Shown: positions 27,690-36,615 of the stretch, in pieces | Numbering within the stretch: the first letter of the stretch is position 1 | How the letters are laid out: every line of letters starts with the position of its first letter | NCBI GenBank assembly: GCA_038562555.1 | Contig: JBCFBK010000030.1 | Span: 5,553 to 69,552, forward strand | Length of the DNA: 64,000 nucleotides | Reading direction: 5' to 3' | From: JBCFBK01 sp038562555 | GTDB taxonomy: Bacteria; Bacteroidota; Bacteroidia; Bacteroidales; Prolixibacteraceae | Notes under the pieces: generated by a model | What the model was told of the DNA's origin: nothing | What the model saw: the letters and a program-made list of their open reading frames with translations, nothing else | The model's database searches: none | Program-made: the position numbers and the translations under genes

Positions 27690-27917
27690 CTACTTCAGGG
27701 GAACGATTAACGAATCGACAAGGCCTCCCTGCTCATTACGGATTTCCACCTTGATCCCCTCAGGAGCCGTATGGGCCTTCACCACGGTATTATTGGCGTT
27801 GACGATAACCGGGAATTTCATTTCGCCCCGGCATCTTTCCGAATATACTGGCTTTGCCTGGTCGTTGGTCGTAAAGGTGAGCGGTTTAGACCTGTACGCA
27901 TTCGTTGCCGGGTAATT
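27690..27917 (-). pseudogene. C-terminal remnant of an unidentified secreted protein
   Basis: The minus strand is open for 75 codons ending in TAG at 27690. It has protein-like composition (KPLTFTTNDQAKPVY, GEMKFPVIVNANNTVV, EIRNEQGGLVDSLIVPLK) and matches the codon use of its neighbours. A stop lies immediately upstream (27918-27920) and no start codon with a ribosome-binding site is present. It reads like the last beta-sandwich strands of a larger enzyme whose 5' part was deleted. The family could not be identified. The rest of the 27581-28055 gap shows only AT-rich sequence. Confidence 0.5.
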
Positions 27918-28055
27918 TTACAAGCTTAGTTTAAATAACAAATGAATATAGGCAATATAGATTCAAAAAGTTGCCCTTGTGAGGCAACTTTTTAAAAATA
28001 CAACCCAACTTAGATAAAATGGCGATATCGTATTAATGATAACGAACCAGACAAA

Positions 28056-30362
28056 TTACAAATACAACGTAACAGTACCGTTGGGAAGCAAGCGGATGAT
28101 CAGCAAATCATTTTCAGAATTGACCTCCTGATCGTGATCTCCTTTTACCTTAAACTCATCTGATATAAACGGATTCTTCAGTTTACATATTCCTCCCTTC
28201 TCCGAAGTAATGATCACCTTTTGCATCTTACCTTCCGCCCGCGAAGCCGAAACAAGAAAAGCGCCGGTAGCTCGCAGGGAGTGGAATGAGACATCTTTCC
28301 AGGAAGAGGGTATTGCCGGGAAAAGATGGATTACCCCGGTGTGACTCTGCAGCAGCATCTCCTGGATACCTGAAGCAAAGGCAAAATTACCTTCAAGGGT
28401 AAACGGGCGGTATTTAAAATTTGAGTATCCGCGATCATGTTGTTCTCCGTTCACGTGGAAACTGTTGGGAAGCGTGAAATTTTCGGCAAAGATCCGAAGG
28501 GTTTCGGCAGCCTTCTCCCCTTCAAATGCCCGCGCGTACAGACTCCCCAGCCAACTGAAGGAATAACCGCACCACCAGTCCGTTCCTCTTTGTTCCAGGT
28601 TCTTCAGTGTTGACCGGATGATCTCTTGATCTTCTTTTCCGTTTGACCAGTCGATCACTCCCAGCGGGTGCCAGCCAACCAGGTGGGAAAAATGCCGGTG
28701 CGATTCGGTATAATCCTGACCGGGTGCAAATGCAAGTCCTCCTTTTTCATCCAGGGCAAATTCAGGCCATTCATTCAAAATAGTCCGCCATTTAAGCGAA
28801 TCATTTGTTTCACCAAGTTCTCCGGCCAGTTCTGAAGCCTTTTCAAAAGTCCACCGGATCATCGCCAGATCGAAATTGGTGGTTTGACGGAACCATGCTT
28901 CCGGTGAATTATTAAAAATCTCAGGACTCGAACTGACAGGCAGCTTTCGTTTACCGCTTTGATCCTTTACAGAAATCGCGTCAAAATACTGTGCGACGTC
29001 TTTCAGCCACGGGTATGCCCTTTCTTTCAGAAAAGTCTCATCCTGTGAATAAACCCAATGCAGGTAAAAGTGATGAGCCAGCCAGGCGGCTACCGTCGGT
29101 CCCAGGGAATACTGGATCCATCCCCCCATAGGTTCGCCGGTCAGCGTGGTTACCCCGGGAACGTTCAAGCCCTCGGTATCGAAATAGGCTTTCGTATATT
29201 TCTTAAAGGTGTCCCTGTATTTCCATAACCAGTTTGTAAAACCAGATTCAAGATCAAGATAATTCCCGGCATAGGCAGGCCAGTAGCTCAACTGCGTATT
29301 CAGGTCATGATGAAAATCGCCCTTCCATGGTGGCAATTTCCCGTTATCGGCCGTCCATACCGCCTGGAGTGAAATGGGAGGCGAGTCCGGCCGGGCCACT
29401 GAACCGAATTTATAGCATTCCAGGTAATACTGTTTTTCCAGTACCGGATCGGGAAGGGAAACAGACGATTTCGACCAGAAGTTTTTCCACCAGCCACAGT
29501 GGGCATCGAAAGCTGTTTCAAAACCGGTTCCGTGAAGCAGGTCAGCCACCAGAGAACCGGCCTTTTCCCCGCCGGCTCCCTCCGAAAAGGATGAGCTTAT
29601 GCTCCAGACCCCGGTCAGGGTATTCGCTGCCGACTTCCAGGCCACCGCCACCTCGTATTCAAAACCATTCCATCCCTTTTGCCTGTAAATCTGTTTCTCA
29701 GGCGTTGCGACCACGTTCCCCTGCTCGTAACCCAGCCGTTGCAGATCGAGCCCGGCAACCGGATTTCCGCCAACCGAATCTTTTCCGCTTCCATACGCGG
29801 GAGGGATCACCTGAGGAGTTAGATCCCCCTGAATATTTGTAAATCTGAACCAACCGGACTGACGATCTGCCTGAACAAAAGTTTCGAGCCGGGTTTTGTT
29901 TTCCCACTCCACCCGGCATAATGCGCTGACGATGTCCAGTTCCACCCGCTTTATTTTTCCCAGGCTGCTGATGTCAAATTCCAGCGCCGCGCCCGGTATT
30001 TTTGACGGCGCCGGCATCTGGTCGTAAGGAACATCGAACAGTTCCTGAACCGCTTTATAGTTATTTTTGTCAAGTTGCTCCTGTACCCACCGGTAGCTGA
30101 ACTCCGGACGGGAAAGGTTATCCATCGGACGCAGGTCCCACAGATCGGCCCGATCAAGCGAAAATCGCAGGTTACTGTCTTTCTGCCAGACCAGCGCTCC
30201 CAGCATCCCGTTCCCCAGCGGAATCGCTTCATCCCAAACGGTAGCCGGCTTTTGAAACTGCAGATTACCGGCAGCAATCCTGCTTTCCGCGTTCTCCCGA
30301 CAACAGGATAGAAACCCCCATTGCAGGCTCAGTAAAAGAATTATTGCACAAGAGATTTTCAT
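28056..30362 (-). CDS. GH95-family glycosidase (alpha-L-fucosidase / alpha-L-galactosidase type)
   Basis: The protein has 768 residues. It has a lipoprotein-like signal ending FLSCCRE. The N-terminal beta-domain has the family motif WDEAIPLGNGMLGALVW, and LDRADLWDLRP follows. The (alpha/alpha)6 barrel has HHDLNTQLSYWPAYAGN, and QDYTESHRHFSHLVGWHPL carries the HRHxSHL signature. The characterised bifidobacterial enzyme has two active-site Asn in an N-x-N motif, and here the segment reads D-L-N, so substrate or mechanism may differ. GH95 enzymes are inverting. It is the last intact gene of PUL 2, starting 4 nt after the DUF6067 gene. Confidence 0.88.
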   Translation of the reverse strand: MKISCAIILLLSLQWGFLSCCRENAESRIAAGNLQFQKPATVWDEAIPLGNGMLGALVWQKDSNLRFSLDRADLWDLRPMDNLSRPEFSYRWVQEQLDKNNYKAVQELFDVPYDQMPAPSKIPGAALEFDISSLGKIKRVELDIVSALCRVEWENKTRLETFVQADRQSGWFRFTNIQGDLTPQVIPPAYGSGKDSVGGNPVAGLDLQRLGYEQGNVVATPEKQIYRQKGWNGFEYEVAVAWKSAANTLTGVWSISSSFSEGAGGEKAGSLVADLLHGTGFETAFDAHCGWWKNFWSKSSVSLPDPVLEKQYYLECYKFGSVARPDSPPISLQAVWTADNGKLPPWKGDFHHDLNTQLSYWPAYAGNYLDLESGFTNWLWKYRDTFKKYTKAYFDTEGLNVPGVTTLTGEPMGGWIQYSLGPTVAAWLAHHFYLHWVYSQDETFLKERAYPWLKDVAQYFDAISVKDQSGKRKLPVSSSPEIFNNSPEAWFRQTTNFDLAMIRWTFEKASELAGELGETNDSLKWRTILNEWPEFALDEKGGLAFAPGQDYTESHRHFSHLVGWHPLGVIDWSNGKEDQEIIRSTLKNLEQRGTDWWCGYSFSWLGSLYARAFEGEKAAETLRIFAENFTLPNSFHVNGEQHDRGYSNFKYRPFTLEGNFAFASGIQEMLLQSHTGVIHLFPAIPSSWKDVSFHSLRATGAFLVSASRAEGKMQKVIITSEKGGICKLKNPFISDEFKVKGDHDQEVNSENDLLIIRLLPNGTVTLYL

Positions 30363-30366
30363 ACGT

Positions 30367-33300
30367 TTATTTTTCTTTCAAAATGAATAACAGTCCTTCT
30401 TTACTCTTCACAGGAATAGCTTCGTTCACTGACCAGACATGCTTTGCCTGGAAGTTCTCAACCTCAGGGGCCTCGAGGATGGCTTTCGCGGGATCCATTC
30501 CCAATGCCGTCCAGTTAAATGTCAGTTTCACCTGCCGGTCTGCCGGATCGAAGTTCCCCAAAGCGATGAGTATGCTGTCTTTCTTCATGAATGCAGTGGC
30601 CTTTACATTCGAATGGTTCGTCTGAACGGGACAATCGTCTGACCAATAGCCTTCCATTTTTGCATCAGCAATACCAAATCTGTTCCATAACGCCCATACC
30701 GGAGCCGGAGAAAATGCGCCGTAGGAATGCCGGGCGGTTGCGCCATATACCATCCCAAGAAAACGATTACCCCCGTCCTGCAGCATCTCGCTCATCATCC
30801 CGAACGGGATCCCGGAAAAAGTGACGAACCATTCGTCGGGCATCATCTGGTTATATTTAAAACTCTCGCCAAACCACAACCGGTCAACATACGGGAAAAA
30901 GCCGGTGTACTGATTTGCCGGACCAATGGAATATCCGGTGTTGGAATGCAGATCAATGAGCGAGCCGGGTCTGTAAGCCGCCATGATCTTGCGCACACGT
31001 TTCATTACCGGACGGTCGAACGACACGTCGTCCATATAGATCCCGTCAATCTGATAATTTTCAAACATCCACCTCAAGCCTTCCAGATAGTAATTGATCC
31101 ACCTGGAGAAACCATTCAGCACTAGGGCTGCATCTGCATTTTGCCCGGGCAATTCGGTATACCAGGCCGGCTTGTAATCATCGATCAGATGCTCGCAATG
31201 CCAGGGAAGACCATAACCCACACCCGAAACAAAGATCTCATGATTCAGACTTTTCAGGGCAAAGATTTCCGTGGTATAATCGGATAATTCACGGATGGTG
31301 TAATATAACTTTACTTTTCTGTTATTTGCATGTTGCTCCTGAATATAACTGATCAGTGAATCTCTCACGATAAACGGATAATTGATCACCGGATTCAGGC
31401 TTTGGGAATGATGAATATTGGCAATGTTGGCACCTTCACCGGCTGCTTTGGCAAACCCTCCCGGATCAGCATGATAATACCGTTGAGAAAAATGGCCGCG
31501 GGTGTCGACCGGTTTTACCGGTGTGATCAGAAAGGCAAATTCAAAATCAGCAGCAGTGGGAGACAAGATTCTCTTTCCTGTTGAAACCTCAACAACTGCT
31601 CTCTCCTTTGATCCTCCTTTTACGTTTATTCTGCCTTCACCTTCATTTGCCCATGATGCCGGAGGAGCCGGTTTATAATCATTCAGTAACGGACCATGGT
31701 AAGCCCCTCCTCTCAGTTCCACGTGTATGCCTGCCAGGTCACCGCCTATCCAGTAGCTGTCCCACGGTCCTTTCCAGTCCCAGGTATAATTTTCCGGACG
31801 TAAACCTCCCTTGTAGCCTGCCCCCATAAAATATTTTGATGCCTCAGGAGTTAACCGGCTTACCAGTTTGATATCCCGGACAGCAACCGTTTTCTCCGAA
31901 TGAACCCTGATGCTGTAATGAATATAACCATCATATTCCATGTAGGCATCACAATCAAATCGGATTCCCTCCCCGGAAATTCCTTCCGAATGCCAGCTGA
32001 CCAGTCCGTCTGCATCCTGCCGGATCGTCCTGTTCGGTGAAGTCAATCTGACCTGCCCTTTATCGGTCACCAAAATAAATTCAACAGGTTGTGCAAAAAT
32101 TTCTTTCCCGTTTATCTTTACAGAACGGATTAACCCGTTCTGGCCCACTAGGACTTCCTTGCCTGTAGCAATGATCACGGAATCGTTCAGTTGCATTTTC
32201 TGATAAGGCGCAACCGGCAAACTGTCGATTCCAAGGGTCGAGTTCAGCCATCTCAGGCGACTATGCCGCCACAGATCGCCGTCGCCTTTGTCGCCAAGTT
32301 TTTCTCCCCCCACACGGACCTTCACCTTCACGCTTGCAGGAGGACAGTTTTTGGGAGCAAGGGTGATCTCGCCTTCATATTGTCCCGGCTTGGCATTTTC
32401 CGGGATTTGCATCCCGAACCACAGCGCCTGAACTTTTCCCCGGGGAACGTTGACATCAAAAATAACTGGTTTCCCGTCCCAGTTCGTCCCTTCCATATTA
32501 AAACAGGTCACCTCTTTTTTACCGATCGTTACCTTTCCGGATTCATGGATAAAGTCGCTGCACGACCAGGAGATATTCTGCAGATCTTTGTTAACGGCCC
32601 ATATTCCCGTTTGCCAGGTATAATATTCATTCGGTCGGGCCTCTCCTTCAAATTCGGATGAAGGGCCTTTTTCAACCCACCTGACCGGAATCGTGTTCAA
32701 CCGGATGGGGAATGCCCTGTCTTCGGGGAAAGTCAAAAAATCAGCCGGCGCTTTCGCCTTCATATTTTCGATTTCCTTCTGAGTGGCAATAAGCCCCATG
32801 GGTGTAAAAAAGTCAAACCGCGAGCGGCTCTCAAAGCGGCGTACCGTTGCCGAAGGGATCGGATCAGGATCACTTTTCACGCTGTCGGTCCAACTCTGCC
32901 GGGCTTCATATTCAGGAGGAAGGTAATCGTTCCAGGGTTTCCCGTAACGGGCATCATCCCAGCCCTTCCGAAACTTGTAAGGCAAATAGTAAACGTAATA
33001 ATCGCCCGGTACTGTTTTGGGCTGAAAAACGATGGTGCCTGATTCCGGGGAAAAATCAAGGACAGCGACATTGCCGATTTCGCTTCCGGTTACAGCGTCG
33101 GTAACAATGATCTTTTTTGTTTCAGGACGCAAATCCGGACGTCGCCACGGCAAGACGACCTTTACGGCGTTCCGGTATACCTGCTCCACGTGGACAACAG
33201 CCCTGTGATTTCCCCGCATATCCACGTTCCATGCTGAATCAGCCACTGAAAACGGGATACCGTCGGGCGCAAACGATACATACTGACTTTCACTGTCATT

Positions 33301-33369
33301 ATGCGAGGGATCTGAGATACAGCTTTGCAATAAAAAGAACAGGCAAATCAAAGGAATATATGGTTTCAT
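30367..33369 (-). CDS. GH123-like/DUF6067 putative glycoside hydrolase (PUL 2, copy 2)
   Basis: The protein has 1000 residues with a lipoprotein signal (LFFLLQSCISDP). Several beta-sandwich regions precede a TIM-barrel-like part with IDGIYMDDVSFDRPVMKRVR, where the Asp pair is a candidate catalytic site, and GSLIDLHSNTGYSIGPANQY, WFGESFKYN and SGIPFGMMSEML follow. This matches the DUF6067 family, whose N-terminal part is described as GH123-like. Activity is not established. It is homologous over its full length to the protein at 36616, and the two genes flank the DUF5107-TPR gene. It overlaps the upstream gene by 4 nt (ATGA), so it is translationally coupled. Confidence 0.78.
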   Translation of the reverse strand: MKPYIPLICLFFLLQSCISDPSHNDSESQYVSFAPDGIPFSVADSAWNVDMRGNHRAVVHVEQVYRNAVKVVLPWRRPDLRPETKKIIVTDAVTGSEIGNVAVLDFSPESGTIVFQPKTVPGDYYVYYLPYKFRKGWDDARYGKPWNDYLPPEYEARQSWTDSVKSDPDPIPSATVRRFESRSRFDFFTPMGLIATQKEIENMKAKAPADFLTFPEDRAFPIRLNTIPVRWVEKGPSSEFEGEARPNEYYTWQTGIWAVNKDLQNISWSCSDFIHESGKVTIGKKEVTCFNMEGTNWDGKPVIFDVNVPRGKVQALWFGMQIPENAKPGQYEGEITLAPKNCPPASVKVKVRVGGEKLGDKGDGDLWRHSRLRWLNSTLGIDSLPVAPYQKMQLNDSVIIATGKEVLVGQNGLIRSVKINGKEIFAQPVEFILVTDKGQVRLTSPNRTIRQDADGLVSWHSEGISGEGIRFDCDAYMEYDGYIHYSIRVHSEKTVAVRDIKLVSRLTPEASKYFMGAGYKGGLRPENYTWDWKGPWDSYWIGGDLAGIHVELRGGAYHGPLLNDYKPAPPASWANEGEGRINVKGGSKERAVVEVSTGKRILSPTAADFEFAFLITPVKPVDTRGHFSQRYYHADPGGFAKAAGEGANIANIHHSQSLNPVINYPFIVRDSLISYIQEQHANNRKVKLYYTIRELSDYTTEIFALKSLNHEIFVSGVGYGLPWHCEHLIDDYKPAWYTELPGQNADAALVLNGFSRWINYYLEGLRWMFENYQIDGIYMDDVSFDRPVMKRVRKIMAAYRPGSLIDLHSNTGYSIGPANQYTGFFPYVDRLWFGESFKYNQMMPDEWFVTFSGIPFGMMSEMLQDGGNRFLGMVYGATARHSYGAFSPAPVWALWNRFGIADAKMEGYWSDDCPVQTNHSNVKATAFMKKDSILIALGNFDPADRQVKLTFNWTALGMDPAKAILEAPEVENFQAKHVWSVNEAIPVKSKEGLLFILKEK

Positions 33370-36300
33370 AGTTCGTTGGTTGTTAATTGAATGAGTTCTT
33401 TGACCAGTTCAAATTCCGGGTCGGCATACTGAGGATCCCAGGGCGTTCCGCCCGGACGGATATTGATCAGCTTTTCCGCCTGAGCAGCATCATCAAACCG
33501 ATGGCCAATCATTAAACCGAACCAATCCAGCAGCGGACTGTCCGGTACCGCGTTTTCCCACAGGTCCTTGTATGCGGCAAATTCATCGCTTCTTCCCAAA
33601 TGACGCAACGCCATCAGGGTCAAACAGTCGGAGGCGTTGAACCCTGGCTGCTGGCCTTTTACTGCATCGGCCACGCGTTGAAACAATTCCCCGGCCTTCT
33701 TTTTATCTCCCTTCTTCTCCCGGCAAAAAGCTTCCAGGAAATCTTCGATCCGCTCGTCGGCATCATAAGGCTTTCCTGCACCCAGGTTCTCGGGCCACAG
33801 GCGGGCCAGTTCGGCGAGTCTGACCGCATCATTATATTTTCTTTTTTCACAGGAACGGATACCCTCCATGATACAGGCCTGACGATAGGTTGTCCTTCCA
33901 AACCGTGCTCCTTCGCTGGGAAGAATGACTGTTTTTGCCAGCATTTCCCTGGCCCGGGCATATTCTCCGACAGCCATCAGACATTTGGCATAGTCATATT
34001 TCAGCGTATTGTTCGAAGGGAACCTGGCGACCGACGCTTGGACAAGCGTAAGCGCCTCTGCAGACCTGTTGCACGAAAGATAATAGCTGATGAGCCGTTC
34101 GGCAATCCGCCAGTCATTTTCCGCCAGCGCTTTTGCGCTCAGGAGATCCTCCTCCGCGTTATAACCGGGCTCACCGCTCAATGCCGATGATCTGGCCAGA
34201 TAGAAATAAGGGTAGTCCGGCGAGCTGCCGCACTTCCGGAAAAGTTCCCGGGCGGCCTCCGCGTTGCCCAGGCTCTGGTTAAGAAGGGCGCTGTAGTAGT
34301 TGAGGGCCCAATGATCTGACCGAGTCATCGCCCACTCCAGTAAGGTCTTGTCTTCTGTCCGGAATGGAAAAACAAAATCAGGCGACAACTGAAGCGCTTT
34401 GTCCAGGTATTCTGCAGCGCGGGACCCGTCACCTGCCAGAGAACTCAGATAAGCCTGACGGAGCCTCACAAGAGGATGAGGATCTGCCATTTCCAAAACC
34501 CGGAGAGCCTCGTCCACACATCCGATGTCTTCGTACCAGCCGGCCATTTCCAGGTAGGTTTCGTGCCGAAGCTCGCTTTTGATCTGATCCTGGAATTTCT
34601 TTTCCGCGCTCTTGTCGTTCTGCAAAAGCATGGCCTCGAAGTTAACAACAGGATTTAACAGCACAGACTCCCTGATCTTGTTGACAGATCGCTGAGCCAG
34701 TTGGATATTTCCTTCTTTCCTGTAAATGACAGCCATTAATTTCCCTGCTTCAATATCGGTACTGTTTGTTTGAAGCACCTTTTGTGCGTAAAACTCCGCA
34801 GTGCTGAGATCGTGCTGAAGCAAAAAGAGCCTTGACAGCTCGATCCATGCCGCGTTTCTGCAGGCAGGCGACAATGAAGCCACCGCAAATCCGTCTTTTG
34901 CACTCAGGTAATTTCCGGTTTCCCGGTTGATCAGTCCGTAGATAAAATTGGCTTCCGGGTCATAGGCGTTTACCGACAAGGATTTCCGGGCATACCCGAG
35001 GGCCGCCTTCAAATCACCTTTCCGGTATGACAAAACAGCCAATTCATTCAAAGCAGGCACGTAGTACGGTTCTTTTTCAATACATTTCAAAAAGCGCTCC
35101 TCTGCAGGATCGTACTTCCGCTGCCAGGTCCAGTTCAGCCCGCTGAGATACAGACCGTAAGCCGATTCCCAGTCAAACTTTACGGGGGATTCGAGCGGAC
35201 GTTTGGAATCATTGTCCTCCGGCCGTTCAGAATAGACCATTTTCTGATCCCCCAGGATAATCTTTAACGGGCCTGACAGACTTCCCCGCAGTTGTTCCGA
35301 CCAGGTTTCAAGGACATTCAATCTGATCGCTTTTCCGTAAACCAGACTATCGCCGCAACAAATCGTGATCTTGTCATTGATTTCCTGCAGGGGACAAAAC
35401 CGGATTTCCGTATTCTGCCCGGTCCTGATCACATTCAGCACGCCCCACGGGTTTGCTTTGACCACACCGCCGGTATTGCGCACGGGGAACCAGTATTCTT
35501 TAAATACATCTGTGGCATAAGGATCGAAACCGTGATGCTTGAACGGTGTCGCGGTACTGGCAGGGACAGCCTGATTGAACAACCTTCCTGACTGAAGTTC
35601 CACATACTGCCCGTCGGTATCGGTCAGCAGACCTTCCCAAATCGCTCCGGCCCGTGACTGGTCCCACAGAAAAATCTTCATTCCCAGCTTTTCTCCGTAA
35701 GGGGCATAATGCCCCGATCCAAATTGAAGGTCATGCCAGTAAGCGGCATAAAAATCGCCGGCATTCCCCACGATATGATAGGACTTTGCATCACCGAACT
35801 TATTTTCACGATACCTGGACAGCACCCTTCCCTGCTCATCGACAGGCCATTGATGGACCTGCCCGTCGTGTCCGATCCAGGAGTTGCCCGGGAAACAGAA
35901 TTCAAGATCCTCACGGGCCTGGTAGGCGCTGTTCATCCATTGGTAATAGGGTTGCACCAGCGGGTTGGGATTATGCCAGGTAGTCGTGGTCGTAAAAAAA
36001 GCCTTGTCTTTCTGCAGATTGACTTCCGTTTCCCAACGTGTCCGGGTTAAAAGGTCCGTGGCGCTTAAATAGCAACTCACACTTCCGTCATCTTTGGTCA
36101 GGAAGCAGTAATCGACAGGTGAAGAAGTGGTAGGAGCATGCCCGATAATACCGAAGTTCATCTCGATACCCCCCGAAGTCCACGGACCACGCATGGCAAT
36201 ATCCCTGAATTTGACCACTGAATTGCTGTAAATAAATTCATTTCCCGTTGACTTTTCAATGGCTCCCCATATTTTACCTCCGATTTGAGGAAAAACCGAC

Positions 36301-36542
36301 ACCTTGATATACTTATTTTCAAGTTCAATGACCTTCCATGGCTGGTCAACGCCTTGTTGAGAAAACTCGTCGAACCTGAAATACGGATAAAAATAGCTGT
36401 CCGGTTGGGGAATGGGATCCGGATCAGTATACGGATACGTTTTGATCTGTTTTTCAAATTCGTTTATCATAGAACCCGGCTGCGCGTATGCAAGCAGCGC
36501 CGGGAAACTGAAAAATGCAAGTAAAACTGCCGTTTTCTTCAT
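33366..36542 (-). CDS. DUF5107 protein with C-terminal TPR repeats
   Basis: The protein has 1058 residues with a signal peptide (about 1-20, ending AYAQ). The N-terminal half (about 50-430) is the DUF5107 domain, with a galactose-mutarotase-like beta-sandwich look: VSVFPQIGGKIWGAIEKSTGNEF, GGIEMNFGIIGHAP, TTTTTWHNPNPLVQPYYQWMN. The C-terminal half is an array of TPR-like helix pairs (ALNELAVLSYRKGDLKAALGYARKSL and later repeats). The family is common next to PUL glycosidases, and a carbohydrate-active role is suspected but not shown here. It lies between two DUF6067 genes and overlaps the downstream one by ATGA. Confidence 0.8.
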   Translation of the reverse strand: MKKTAVLLAFFSFPALLAYAQPGSMINEFEKQIKTYPYTDPDPIPQPDSYFYPYFRFDEFSQQGVDQPWKVIELENKYIKVSVFPQIGGKIWGAIEKSTGNEFIYSNSVVKFRDIAMRGPWTSGGIEMNFGIIGHAPTTSSPVDYCFLTKDDGSVSCYLSATDLLTRTRWETEVNLQKDKAFFTTTTTWHNPNPLVQPYYQWMNSAYQAREDLEFCFPGNSWIGHDGQVHQWPVDEQGRVLSRYRENKFGDAKSYHIVGNAGDFYAAYWHDLQFGSGHYAPYGEKLGMKIFLWDQSRAGAIWEGLLTDTDGQYVELQSGRLFNQAVPASTATPFKHHGFDPYATDVFKEYWFPVRNTGGVVKANPWGVLNVIRTGQNTEIRFCPLQEINDKITICCGDSLVYGKAIRLNVLETWSEQLRGSLSGPLKIILGDQKMVYSERPEDNDSKRPLESPVKFDWESAYGLYLSGLNWTWQRKYDPAEERFLKCIEKEPYYVPALNELAVLSYRKGDLKAALGYARKSLSVNAYDPEANFIYGLINRETGNYLSAKDGFAVASLSPACRNAAWIELSRLFLLQHDLSTAEFYAQKVLQTNSTDIEAGKLMAVIYRKEGNIQLAQRSVNKIRESVLLNPVVNFEAMLLQNDKSAEKKFQDQIKSELRHETYLEMAGWYEDIGCVDEALRVLEMADPHPLVRLRQAYLSSLAGDGSRAAEYLDKALQLSPDFVFPFRTEDKTLLEWAMTRSDHWALNYYSALLNQSLGNAEAARELFRKCGSSPDYPYFYLARSSALSGEPGYNAEEDLLSAKALAENDWRIAERLISYYLSCNRSAEALTLVQASVARFPSNNTLKYDYAKCLMAVGEYARAREMLAKTVILPSEGARFGRTTYRQACIMEGIRSCEKRKYNDAVRLAELARLWPENLGAGKPYDADERIEDFLEAFCREKKGDKKKAGELFQRVADAVKGQQPGFNASDCLTLMALRHLGRSDEFAAYKDLWENAVPDSPLLDWFGLMIGHRFDDAAQAEKLINIRPGGTPWDPQYADPEFELVKELIQLTTNEL

Positions 36543-36615
36543 ATGTTTGTTTTTAGTAGTCGCATGGGATTGACCAGGCGATGGGTATTCTTAAACAAAA
36601 TCAATCCTTCCTGAT

